From positions 182,342,800 through 182,406,799 of the forward strand of contig CM039462.1 of the NCBI GenBank assembly GCA_022414725.1: a stretch of 64,000 nucleotides of DNA, written 5' to 3'. Under the pieces are notes generated by a model that made no database searches, was not told where the DNA came from, and saw nothing but the letters and a program-made list of their open reading frames with translations. Both the position numbers and the translations under genes were made by a program. This DNA comes from Microglena sp. YARC (lineage: Eukaryota > Chlorophyta > Chlorophyceae > Chlamydomonadales > Chlamydomonadaceae). Shown here piece by piece: positions 32,488 through 40,810 of this stretch (its first letter is position 1; every line of letters begins with the position of its first letter).

Positions 32488-33063
32488 CAAGCCTACACCG
32501 GTACTGCCCTTGCCACTGAAGTACAAGGGGCTATCATCAACCCCTCCTACTTGCCTAGTACGGGTAGAGACGCAGAGGGTAGCAACAATGATGATTGGGT
32601 AGTTCCTGTTGTGATCACCCTAAGTGTCATTGGTGGACTCCTTCTCCTCACTCTCCTCATATGGGGCATCATCGTCTGTTGCCAGAACAGAAAGTCAAAC
32701 AAGGTTACCTACTACCAGTTCCGTGAACCAGGTCCAGCGTCAGAGAGCACAGTTCTGACAGCAGCTCAGCATGAGGACCCTGCACCAAGCCTAGCCAAGT
32801 CAAGCCAAGCCTGCATCAAGCCAAGGCAAGCCAACCATGCATCAAGCCTAGCCAAGGCTGACGCACAAGCCAAGGCTAACGAAACGCTTGCTTTAAGCAT
32901 AGCTAGGTACTATACAAGCAAGTTGGACGCTCATAGAAGGGTCTCTAGGGATCCGGAACACCATCTTGCACTACAGGTGGGCCATGCCCTTGCGCTACAC
33001 AGCGCACACCAAGATGTGCAGCAGGAGCAGCAGTTGGCTGAGTCAAGAGCAAAAGCTCAATGA
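32488..33063 (+). CDS. Last exon: transmembrane helix and cytoplasmic tail
   Basis: A 576-bp exon (191 codons plus TGA) after CATCTGATCGCAG, phase 0. It opens QAYTGTALATEVQGAIINPS. An acidic, hydrophilic stretch (GRDAEGSNNDD) precedes a single hydrophobic helix, VVPVVITLSVIGGLLLLTLL plus IWGIIVCC, at about residues 35-62. A basic stop-transfer (QNRKSNK) and a 120-residue tail rich in Ala, Lys, Gln and His follow. This is the layout of a type I membrane protein with the upstream exons extracellular. The tail has repeated SLAKSSQ/SLAKADA-type motifs. No domain is recognised. A MITE sits 12 bases after the stop, so polyadenylation may lie within or beyond it. Confidence 0.85.
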   Translation, partial: QAYTGTALATEVQGAIINPSYLPSTGRDAEGSNNDDWVVPVVITLSVIGGLLLLTLLIWGIIVCCQNRKSNKVTYYQFREPGPASESTVLTAAQHEDPAPSLAKSSQACIKPRQANHASSLAKADAQAKANETLALSIARYYTSKLDAHRRVSRDPEHHLALQVGHALALHSAHQDVQQEQQLAESRAKAQ

Positions 33064-33075
33064 AGGCAGCAGTAC

Positions 33076-33260
33076 CAGGGTACTTCCAAGCGCGCGCTGG
33101 CGCGCTGCCTTTTTGAGCCCCACTGCGCTTTTCGCGCAGTTTTTTGCAACCCCCTGTGGGCGCAGCAAGCAATTTTTGCGCTTTTTGCACTACAAAGCGC
33201 AGTTTTTTTGTTTTTGAGTGGTTTAAAGCGCTGGCCAATTTGGTCAATAGAAGTACCCTG
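33076..33260. mobile_element. Palindromic hAT-like MITE, copy 4
   Basis: 185 bp, CAGGGTACTTCCAAGCGCG ... AATAGAAGTACCCTG, with a 7/8 target duplication AGCAGTAC (33,068-33,075) and AGCAGCAC (33,261-33,268). It is inserted 12 bp downstream of the stop codon of the long gene and so probably within its 3' UTR. Confidence 0.93.
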
Positions 33261-33844
33261 AGCAGCACATCTTGTACTCATTTGTTTACAATATGGAAGC
33301 TGGGTTGAAAATTGAAAAATCATACGCCTTGCCACGGGGCGTGACATTGAAGGAATCTTCCCGTTCGCTTGCACAAGGGAATGGTTACAGCGCCTGAGTT
33401 TGGATCGCCGCGCCACCGCAGAGGGCAGATCTCAACCTCTTCCAAGGCAGAAGGTCTGAAAGCCTGAGCTCGGATTCTATGGTGGTAGATTCTACTGAGC
33501 TGAGCTCGATTTCTATTGAGCCTGAGCTCGGATTCTATGGTGGTGGATTCTACTGAGCCTGAGCCTGAGCTCGGATTCTAGGGTGGTAGATTCTACTGAA
33601 CCAACCAGCCTGAGCTCGATTCATTCAATATAGAAGCTGGGTGGTACATCTACAGCATTTTATTTTGGCAAGTCACGACAATGGCCTTGGGTGAGACACG
33701 AAGACCAATTTCATTTATATATAATTGCAACACTTTCAGTACTTCCAGTAGCAATAAAAACGATGCACATGTCATGAAATCGGGTGTGAGGACCATTGGA
33801 ATGATACAATGAGGCAGTGCATAGAACGGTGAGCAAAATTTGTT
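33261..33844. repeat. SINE tail fragment and GAGCTCGGATTCTA repeats
   Basis: 33,320-33,380 resembles the SINE 3' end (CGCCTTGCCACGGGGCGTGA). 33,455-33,620 holds four to five degenerate copies of GAGCCTGAGCTCGGATTCTA with TGGTGGTAGATTCTACT. AATATAGAAGCTGGGT(G/T)G occurs at both ends of this block (33,290 and 33,627). The rest is unique. Confidence 0.7.
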
Positions 33845-34085
33845 TTTAGTTGTGAAAGGACTTTCACCCCGGGAGGTGGGTCTACCGACACAAACCAGCG
33901 ACACGGAGGATTCAGTTTGAATAATGGTGCCACTCCTACAATATGCAAAGTAGGCGCACTTAGGGTTGGTGAGAGATACCAACCCACGACCAAACAGACA
34001 TTCACCACTACCCCTGCTGACCACGGCAGACAAGCTCCCTGCCATGGTTGTTAGAGGCGGGGCCAAGGAGACATAACTAGACAAC
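33845..34085 (-). mobile_element. SINE-like element, longest copy of the 5' block
   Basis: Minus strand runs from TATGTCTCCTTGGCCCCGCC through CCATGGCAGGGAGCTTGTCT, GGTCGTGGGTTGGTATCTCT and GGAGTGGCACCATTATTCAA to CTTTCACAACTAAAAACAAA. 55,895-56,162 is a collinear plus-strand copy. It has no long frame and an A-rich 3' end, as in SINEs, but no convincing A/B box pair is found. Confidence 0.75.
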
Positions 34086-34098
34086 CACCACAAGTCAT

Positions 34099-34293
34099 GA
34101 TAACGCCTGGTTGAGTGGTTGGGCGTGGTATCAAGGTAGCCCTCTCTTGCGGTGGGAGAGAACGGGCTGCTACTTTACCTGGACAAAGCTACCATGGCGG
34201 TTGACAGCGACCGCCAACACTAAAGCGCATCCGTAGAGATTCGAACCCCACATCTTCTTGTTTCTTCAAGCCATTGCGCCATTGAGCCATTCC
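34099..34293 (-). mobile_element. tRNA-derived SINE, copy 2 (different head)
   Basis: Minus strand: A box TGGCTCAATGG (34,279-34,289) and B box GGTTCGAATCT (34,237-34,247). The body has GCTGTCAACCGCCATGGTAG and CTTTGTCCAG, and the 3' end is TACCACGCCCAACC...CAGGCGTTAT. Body and 3' end match 2,253-2,461, but the tRNA-like head is clearly a different sequence. Confidence 0.75.
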
Positions 34294-34344
34294 TCAAAAT
34301 GGGATGACGGTGAGCAATACAATCCGGATATGATTGCAGTTTGT

Positions 34345-34452
34345 TTTTAATTGCGAAAGGTATTTCATCCCAGGAGGTGGGTCTCCCACACAAACCAGCG
34401 GCACCGAGGATTCAGTTTGAATGGCGTTGCCACTCCTACAAAAGAGTAGTAC
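34345..34452 (-). mobile_element. SINE-like block, truncated copy
   Basis: GGAGTGGCAACGCCATTCAA, CTGAATCCTCGGTGCCGCTG and TGTGGGAGACCCACCTCCTG on the minus strand match the 33,845 element. Its A-rich end is at 34,345. Confidence 0.7.
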
Positions 34453-34469
34453 GCAAATATGTATCAATG

Positions 34470-35390
34470 GTACATACCGAGGGGGGGGCAGGAATAAAGT
34501 TGGCTGACCGCACGTTCGGAAGTTGTTATTTTGACCCCCGGGGACCCCCCCCCCTCCCCCCTTTGAGACCTCATATCTAGACACCCAGACAGTATTACAT
34601 AGTGAAAGGGGAGTCCATGAGCATCATCTCGTCAAGGCCTTTCCAACCATACAAATATCAAGTTTGGACAAAGTTATTTAGATTTTAGTATTTTTACAAC
34701 TTTCTCGGGCGCTCAGCAGTCGTCCGCGCCCTAGGCAGAGATCACTAAGGTATAAAAACGACTGAAGGCGTTATTTATCTGTCTTTTTATCTTTATCATC
34801 ATCATTATCATGGCTTGATCTACTCAACTTGTATTCTGGAGCCTGATGGTCGGCTCGGGTGGTGTGTGTGTTTTGGGGTGGGGGGAGGGGGGGGGAAGGT
34901 GTGTGTGGGGGGGGGTGGGGGGCTCGAGTGCTCGACCCCAGGCTCGACTGCTTTAGGAACTTCGTAGAGGACCGGAACTCAGAACGCGTTGCGCGCGCGC
35001 CTTTTTCCGCCCAACTGCCGCTCGTGCCAAGCTGGACGCGAAGGTCTGGGTGACGTCCAGCCTGGCGTCCAGCCTGGATGTACCTTCCAGGAGATCGACC
35101 AATTACACCCTTGGTGTCACTAACTAACGACTTCAGATTTGTACTCCTCTCGTCAAGACCTTCTCAATGGTGTACGTCACGCTCAAAAATTCGCACTGGC
35201 AGGAAAGTTACACGAGGTACAAATAAAATTGGGAAAACGGTCGGCCCCCCCCCCCCACACCCCTCGTATCTCGGCCGCCTGTGGGTGTATCGGCATGATT
35301 TTTTTTATCGACTTATGCTCGCGGTTCTCTATCCATATCGAATGTGCGGTACGAAATATTTTTCCTTGCCCCCCCCCCTCGGTACATACT
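34470..35390. mobile_element. Possible terminal-inverted-repeat element, about 0.9 kb
   Basis: GTACATACCGAGGGGGGGGC at 34,470 is mirrored by TTGCCCCCCCCCCTCGGTAC followed by ATAC at about 35,365-35,388. The interior is unique with G-rich (34,875-34,922) and C-rich (35,246-35,259) runs and no convincing ORF. No clear target duplication was found. Inverted homopolymer runs make chance pairing easier, so this is tentative. Confidence 0.35.
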
Positions 35391-35499
35391 GTAAGTCATA
35401 TACATAGCACGAATCCAGGCCCCCGTCGTTAACAATTTTGGGGGGCTCAGTTCAACAGTGCTTGTTTTGCACACAGTCAGTGTTTATTTTAAGGAATTG

Positions 35500-35740
35500 G
35501 TCATCAACCTTAAGTATATGGCAGCCATATACTCAGGTGTAGACTTTGGTGGGGCAGAAACATTAAGTATATGGCAGCTTTATACCCAGGTGTAGACTTT
35601 GGTGGGACAGAAACATTAAGTACATGGCAGCCATATACCCAGGAGTAGACTTTGGTGGGACACAAACATTAAGTATATGGCAGCCATATACCCAGGTGTG
35701 ACTTTGGTGGGACAGAAACATTAAGTATATGGCACGCCCG
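35500..35740. repeat. Four copies of a 53-54 bp unit
   Basis: ACATTAAGTATATGGCAGCC with ATATACCCAGGTGTAGACTT and TGGTGGGACAGAA. The same TTAAGTATATGGCAC phrase recurs at 36,385 and 36,435 upstream of the minus-strand ORF start, tying this array to that element. Confidence 0.9.
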
Positions 35741-35975
35741 ATTTTGCTTGCAAGAGGTGACGTAAAATTCGTGCTGGGTCACTTCTCAAATTTGCTGGAT
35801 ACAAAATTGCCTTAATTATCTTCAATTATGGATACAAAATTATCTTAATTAGAAATGCATCTAGGTTGCACCCAATCCAGGTTACACCTTCACCTGTTTA
35901 ACAAATTCTGGTAACTAATCCCAATTACCCTAACACAAGAGACAAAGATGCAGCGAGATACAGGCAGTTGCTTAC

Positions 35976-36132
35976 CTTCGGTGGCCTGTTTTGACTTGCA
36001 CGGCCAGCCTCGGACAGGCGCGACAATAGTCGTCGGAGCTCCAAAGATGGTCTTCCAAGTGCCTGGGGGCAGTCCTAAGGACTGCGCATTGGTTGGGCGA
36101 CCAGTCTTCTGCTTTTTGTGCGTTTTGAGCAT
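35976..36132 (-). CDS. Putative first exon of an unknown element (GRPTNA peptide)
   Basis: ATG at 36,130-36,132, about 40 bases below a TATA-like CGTATAAAGA (36,171-36,180, minus strand). The frame reads MLKTHKKQKTGRPTNAQSLG and reaches a donor GAAG/GTAAGC at 35,976/35,975. Past the donor the frame also stays open to 35,890. The start resembles that of the plus-strand ORF at 38,303 (Lys-rich, then GRPTNA). Both have related tandem promoter-side repeats and a shared distal block (CCAAAACGG...GGAAACATTACCCACACC, 36,482-36,525 here). It is probably the 5' end of a mobile element or a small gene family. No function is recognised. Confidence 0.5.
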
Positions 36133-36170
36133 CTTGGACTCTCGGATATAGATGGCGATGTGGGGTTGAC

Positions 36171-36180
36171 TCTTTATACG
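36171..36180 (-). promoter_or_regulatory. TATA-like box for the 36,132 ORF
   Basis: CGTATAAAGA on the minus strand, 40 bp upstream of the ATG. Placement is supported by the parallel arrangement at 38,241. Confidence 0.4.
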
Positions 36181-36384
36181 CCTGGTCTGCTATAACCTCT
36201 ATTTGACAGCCCTAGGAAACTGGGCCCAGGCAGTTATTATTTTCAAGCGTGGTCGCCCTGACAGGCTCTTTTAAATATCGACCGTCCAGCGTCCAGCGTC
36301 CATGCCACCCACGTGGCCACGTCACCACGACCTGGTGGAGACCTGCGCGCTGCTCCACCCAAGCATCCGAAAGCCAGAAACACT

Positions 36385-36530
36385 TAGTATATGGCACGCA
36401 CGATGCTCCACCCAAGCATCTGACAGGCGTAAACATTAAGTATATGGCACGTCCAATGCTCCACCCAGAGATCTGAAATCCGGAAACATTACCCACACCT
36501 GGGAGCCCGATGAACCAAAACGGAAATAAA
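36385..36530 (-). repeat. Promoter-side subrepeats of the 36,132 ORF
   Basis: Three degenerate units of about 48-52 bp with TGCTCCACCCAAGCATCTGA and TTAAGTATATGGCACG lie 250-400 bp upstream of the ORF. Their end matches, in reverse, the block 37,895-37,935 upstream of the 38,303 ORF. Confidence 0.65.
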
Positions 36531-37329
36531 CATAAATCATCGGGCGTGCGCGATAAATCGGGCTTAAAATAAACATTGCACATAGCCCTTCCGAAAACCG
36601 AATTGAGGTTGAGCAAGTCTCTTTAGCCTATTTGGCTATGCCTTTACCGTATACATTCTGGTATATAAGGATACTATTGTTGACAAGGCATACCGTGCAC
36701 AATTTGTTGTAAACTACTCTCGAACTTTGTCTTTTCACTTGAACTTGGGTATAGTACATGGCTGTCTGACCATCTTCGGCAGCAACATAACTTGAACTTG
36801 ATCTTGGTTACATAGCTCCAGCCAGCAATTTGGCTGCTCGCCGTCTACGGCAGTAAAACAATTATCAGCATAAATTTGCAGCAACATAATGTTTTCGGGG
36901 CAGGGTTGATCAGGACACAGACAGATCATCAGTTCTGAGACGCAACGTGGGGAGGGTCCATTCTGTTGCACACGAGTCGGTTGCGGGTCGGTTGCATCTC
37001 CTATGGATCGGTTGTGGGTCTGGTTGCTGGTCGGTTCTGTCCCTGGACGCAGGCTATGGAATTGGTTGCAACTCAAGAAGGAGGCTATACAATTTGTTTC
37101 GTCTCATGAAGGAGAGCTGGGGGTCCTCCTGAACAACCCTGATTCAGGTATTTACTTTTAGTATCGGGCTGCACCACGCCCAGTTGTAATGAAGGGTGCC
37201 TGGAGGCGCGCCCCGAATGAAATGAAATTAATTCTGAATTCAATTGATTGTAATTGATACTAATTTCATTTTATTTATAGAATCGGGCTGCACCACGCCC
37301 AGTTGTAACTTTTCCTTAGTTATTTTTAA
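36531..37329. other. Spacer between the two head-to-head ORF starts
   Basis: TGGTATATAAGGATAC at 36,658 is another TATA-like motif with no supported ORF nearby. A minus-strand frame (36,735-37,076) has protein-like composition (ENIMLLQIYADNCFTAVDGE) but no splice or family support. ATCGGGCTGCACCACGCCCA is present twice (37,157 and 37,282), flanking about 100 bp of AT-rich sequence that starts GCCTGGAGGCGCGCCCCGAA. A similar block at 52,630 (GCGCCTGGTGGCGCGTCCCG) suggests a short repeated element. Confidence 0.4.
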
Positions 37330-37640
37330 CAGGGGGGAAACAGGAAAGGGTGCATCTGATAAAACCTAGTCGAATGTGACCAAGGGAAAAGACAGAAGAA
37401 GACAAGAACGGCTAAGGGCCGGACACTATTAAAACAAAATGGGGGACTTAGGGAACTAAGAAGGACTGGAACAGGAAACGAGCAATCCAGAGGGACAAGG
37501 AAAAAGCCCGAAAAACAAACTGAGCCCAAGAGAAGGGGCTGTGACTACTAGGAAGAAGACCTAAGACGGGGGAAAATAAGATAGAGCAAGAACCTAAGGA
37601 AACACGCAGAGACAGGGAGAAAAACCATACTGCGTTTGGC
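37330..37640 (-). mobile_element. Diverged LINE class A 3' tail
   Basis: Minus-strand tail of class A with extra divergence: CTGATAAAACCTAGTCGAAT (plus-strand view), AAAACAAACTGAGCCCAAGA, AAGGGGCTGTGACTACTAGG. The poly-A is reduced to TTATTTTTAA, so this is an old insertion. Confidence 0.7.
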
Positions 37641-37904
37641 GGTCGGAAAGAATCTTCTACCTGCCCCTGATCAAAAAAGCGCTTGTGGCCCATCAATTCT
37701 GCACGCACGTGCAAAGGAAACTGTTTCCTAAATAACCAAGCTAAAGTGATAATAAAACGATGATGGGGATTAGAAGAAGGGGGGCAGAGAGAAACTGGGA
37801 AAAGAAGCGAAAAGTAGGAACGCAACCCGAAAAGAATAAAACAGCCTTGTAAACTTCAAAGGCAGCGATATGATTTATAATTTTTATTCCCGTTTTGGTC
37901 CATT

Positions 37905-38085
37905 GCGCCCCCGGGTGTGGGTAATGTTTCCAGGATCCCAAATGCTGCACCTGGGCATCAGGCGCCACGATGAGTAATGTTTCCACCTTCCCCAAAGCTA
38001 CACCTGGGCATTGCGTGCCACGATTTTTAATGTTTCCAGCTTCCCAAATGCTACACCTGGGCATCGGTGCCACGATTTTTAATGA
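37905..38085 (+). repeat. Promoter-side subrepeats of the 38,303 ORF
   Basis: Three units of about 56 bp: TAATGTTTCCANNNTCCCAAA, GCTACACCTGGGCAT and GGTGCCACGAT. Further copies at 39,322-39,450 repeat the same motif three times beyond the ORF region. Confidence 0.85.
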
Positions 38086-38240
38086 TTGAACAGTTCGAGG
38101 GCATCGCGCGCTTTCACCAGAAAGTTGGTGCGGTGGCACCTGGGCGACAGCCACGTTGCCACTAGGCATGCGACGACCACACACCGACCTAATTAAACAA
38201 ATAACAGCTCGACCCCACCTGCTGCCGTTACAGTCCTGGC

Positions 38241-38250
38241 AGTTATATAA
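38241..38250 (+). promoter_or_regulatory. TATA box for the 38,303 ORF
   Basis: GTTATATAAA, 53-62 bp upstream of the ATG at 38,303, so a start site near 38,270-38,275 and a short 5' leader are expected. Confidence 0.5.
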
Positions 38251-38302
38251 ACTGACAAACCCTTGACGAAGCATTCAAGGATTCCATTATTTAGCTGTCA
38301 GG

Positions 38303-38524
38303 ATGCAAGTGCAGAAGAAGAAGACCGATGGTCGTCCTACAAACGCGAGGTTCGCCGTCCTGCCCCCTAGATATAGCCGTCAACGTCTGAGCAACCACCA
38401 GCCTACACTCGGGGAAGTTGACAGATCGCTAAATGCGTACGAGCGCAGCGGAATGCACGCGCCTAGGGCATGTCGGGTCATCTACGCGCCAGAGCGCACC
38501 CTTGGACTGTGCGCCAAATTATGA
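38303..38524 (+). CDS. Putative ORF of an unknown element (KKKTDGRPTNAR)
   Basis: 73 codons starting MQVQKKKTDGRPTNARFAVL and ending RTLGLCAKL. It has a basic N-terminus like the minus-strand ORF at 36,132, a TATA box upstream and 56-bp subrepeats further upstream. From about 38,380 the coding sequence is also the start of an about 146-bp tandem repeat that continues to 38,935, so the ORF 3' part is duplicated downstream in degenerate form. The Lys/Arg-rich, GRPTNA-bearing start could be a nuclear or DNA-binding leader, but no family is recognised. Confidence 0.5.
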   Translation: MQVQKKKTDGRPTNARFAVLPPRYSRQRLSNHQPTLGEVDRSLNAYERSGMHAPRACRVIYAPERTLGLCAKL

Positions 38525-38565
38525 TCGTTGCCTCGTGAATGATCCTGTCTAGCTTGCTCGCTTGC

Positions 38566-38935
38566 TTGTTTGACTTACTATTTAGCTGTCAACATCTGAG
38601 CAACCACCAGCCCAGGGCCTGTCCGGATTTTCTGCACCAGAGCGCATCCATGGACTGTGCGCCAATTTTTGATCGTTGCCTCGTGAATTGTCCTGTCTAG
38701 CTTGCTTCCTTGTTTGGCTTGCTATTTAGCTGTCGACGTCTGAGCAACCACCAGCACAGGGCCTGTCCGGATTTTGTGTGCCAGAGCGCATCCTTGGACT
38801 GTGCGCCAAATTATGATCATTGCCTTGTGTATTGTCCTGTCTAGCTTGCTTGCTTGTTTTGCTAGCTAAATGGCTGTCGGTGTCTAAGCAACCTCCAGCC
38901 CTTGGCCTGTTGGGATTTTCTTGCCTTGCATGATT
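38566..38935. repeat. About 146-bp tandem repeats copying the ORF 3' part
   Basis: Three units (from 38,579, 38,725 and 38,869, the last partial) carry TATTTAGCTGTC, TCTGAGCAACCACCAGC, CAGAGCGCATCC, GGACTGTGCGCCAA and TCCTGTCTAGCTTGCTTGCT. The same phrases occur in the ORF region at 38,375-38,570. Confidence 0.9.
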
Positions 38936-38993
38936 CAATGCTTCTATTATTTACTGCACCCCCCACCCCCACCACCACCTCTCCCCCTTCCAG

Positions 38994-39180
38994 GTCACCC
39001 CCCTTCCCCTACTCCCCTTCTGATGCACCACCAGCCTTCTGCAATGCACACTATCCTTGATGCCATGGAGCATAGGGACCTCTTCCATGCCCTACCTATT
39101 GTGGACCAAGATGGCCTCTCTGAGTCCCATTGGTCTGCCAAATCTGGTTGGGAGTTTGGTGGAGTGGTCTCAGAAACCTT
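38994..39180 (+). CDS. Candidate second exon of the 38,303 element
   Basis: After a long pyrimidine tract ending CTTCCAG (38,986-38,992) an open frame includes MHHQPSAMHTILDAMEHRDL and SESHWSAKSGWEFGGVVSET. The composition is protein-like and there is no repeat. The 3' end is unclear: the frame stays open to 39,340, into the 56-bp subrepeats. Whether it is joined to the 38,303 ORF is unknown. No family is recognised. Confidence 0.4.
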
Positions 39181-39469
39181 AATCAGCCACTCGTATAAAC
39201 AGGGCAGCAAAATTTCTAGCCCAAAACAATCTGATCCCAGATCGGAAAATTCTGTTACACGATACTGGAATCGGGCAAGCCAAAAAGGGCGCCCGATATT
39301 TCCATCTTGTAAAAAGCTACTAGGGCATCGGGTGCCACGATGAGTAATGTTTCCACTTTCCCAAACTCTACACCTGGGCATCAGGTGCCACGATTTTTAA
39401 TGTTTCCATCTTATAAAATGCTATACATGGGCATCGGTGCCACGATTTTTAATATTTATGCCTGTCTAT

Positions 39470-39536
39470 GCTCAAATCCTTATGCATATCCTTGTTCAAA
39501 GGGAACGCCTTCATAACCTGGGTTGGAGCCTCAGAC
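39470..39536 (-). mobile_element. LINE fragment (RT N-terminal block)
   Basis: TTCAAAGGGAACGCCTTCAT and AACCTGGGTTGGAGCCTC match 61,636-61,673, the part of the LINE encoding the SPGYDGLPFEVY motif. It is interrupted at 39,537 by the 508-bp MITE and not clearly resumed after it. Confidence 0.65.
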
Positions 39537-40044
39537 TCGGGCTGTCACGGGTGGCATCCTACGATATCGTGTACCATAAATAAATCGTAGATAATAAGTC
39601 GGCATCGTACGAAATTTTAGTTTCGCATCGTACGATTAATTGTTATCGTACGATTTATCGCGTTGCCTGATGACGATATATCGTGTTAACTGACAGTGTG
39701 ATCCTGTGGTCCACGAAACATTCGGAAGGTTGGCGGTTCGATTCTTACCAGGAACACTGGATCTAGGCCTGGGAATTCAGAATATAGCCCTTTATCGCCC
39801 TTTATCGTTCTATATCATACAATGATAATAGAGCACGATAATATCGTGTTTTCCTATCTTCTTCATGAATGGTTCATTTGACTTGATTGTTTGTGTATGG
39901 ACATGTAAGGGGTGTTTCCTGTAATACCCCCTTGGTCTCATACTGATTTTCCCCCCAAAAGGGTTTGTACGATATCGTTATCCTACGATAAAATTGTAGG
40001 ATAACGATATTAAACAATGATATCGTAGGATATTGACAGCCCTA
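39537..40044. mobile_element. 508-bp MITE rich in ATCGTACGAT palindromes
   Basis: Ends TCGGGCTGTCACGGGTGGCA and TATTGACAGCCCTA are inverted repeats, and the pairing continues with a shared ATCCTACGATATC. Flanks CTCAGAC (39,530-39,536) and CTCAGGAC (40,045-40,052) suggest an 8-bp hAT-type target duplication with one base lost on the left. The interior has many ATCGTACGAT/ATCCTACGAT/CGATATCGT variants and no ORF. Confidence 0.7.
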
Positions 40045-40054
40045 CTCAGGACCC

Positions 40055-40190
40055 TTTTTATTTTTTTTACAAAGGGGGGAACCAGGAAATGGCGCAAATG
40101 ATAAAAACTAGCCCTTTGTGACCATGGAGAAAAGACCGAAGAAAAAGACAAAAACGGCTAAGGACAGCTAAGGACGGACACCACCTGACC
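40055..40190 (-). mobile_element. LINE class A 3' tail
   Basis: Plus-strand view: poly-T, ACAAAGGGGGGAACCAGGAA, then TGATAAAAACTAGCCCTTTG. It runs directly into the GATCTGGGTCTTGG satellite (40,190-40,365), the same order as in the LINE 3' regions at 57,128-57,890. Confidence 0.8.
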
Positions 40191-40369
40191 TAGATCTGGG
40201 TCTTGGGCTTGGGCTGGATCTGGATCTAGATCTAGATATGTATTTGGATCTGGATCTGGATCTGGGTCTTGGACCTGGGCTGGATCTGGATCTGGGACTT
40301 GGGCTTGGTCTGCAGCTGGGTCTAGATCTGGTTCAGGGTTTAGAACCGGGTCTTGGTCTTGGTCAGGAT
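40191..40369. repeat. Hexamer-like satellite (GATCTGGATCTGGGTCTTGG)
   Basis: Degenerate 6-mers GATCTG/GGTCTT. Related blocks occur at 40,563-40,640, 40,808-40,945, 44,365-44,430, 46,745-46,985, 57,735-57,890 and 58,040-58,245, always beside LINE 3' sequence. On one strand it encodes a DLDPDPDP-type acidic repeat. Confidence 0.85.
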
Positions 40370-40562
40370 CAGGGTACTACAAAGCGCACACGGAAGCACT
40401 TCTACGCGCTGCCTTTCTGAGCCCCACTGCGCGTTTTGCGCAGTTTTCAACCCCCTGAGGGCGCAGCGCGCACTTTTTGCGCTTTTTGCACTAGAAAGCG
40501 CAGACCAATTTGATGTTTGTGCGCTTTAAGCGCTGACCAATTTGACAAAATGTAGTACCCTG
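40370..40562. mobile_element. Palindromic hAT-like MITE, copy 5
   Basis: 193 bp, CAGGGTACTACAAAGCGC ... AAAATGTAGTACCCTG. It is inserted inside the GATCTGG satellite; no clear 8-bp duplication is seen, perhaps because the satellite target has rearranged. Internal motifs match the other four copies. Confidence 0.88.
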
Positions 40563-40624
40563 ATCTGGGTCTGGATGTAGATCTGGATTTGGATCTGGAT
40601 CTGGATCTTGGGCTTGGTCTGGGT

Positions 40625-40810
40625 CTGGGAATGTAGGGAGCGTTGGGACCATGGGGAGATTCATTTCCATGGTGCGGGTATCCGGCTCCCGGTCATCGGG
40701 AGTGACCCCAATCATTTGTTTTGTTTTTACAAAGGGGGGAACAAGGAAAAGGCGCAACTGATAAAACCTAGCCCTTTGTGACCAAGGAAAAGAGAACGAA
40801 GAAATAGACC
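40625..40810 (-). mobile_element. LINE 3' region fragments (unique block plus class A tail)
   Basis: 40,625-40,722 matches 58,240-58,325 (CCATGGGGA, TTTCCATGGTGCGGGTATC, GGGAGTGACCC; minus-strand peptide PDTRTMEMNLPMVPTLP). 40,725-40,810 is a class A tail start (TTTTTACAAAGGGGGGAACA, AACTGATAAAACCTAGCCCT). Confidence 0.75.
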
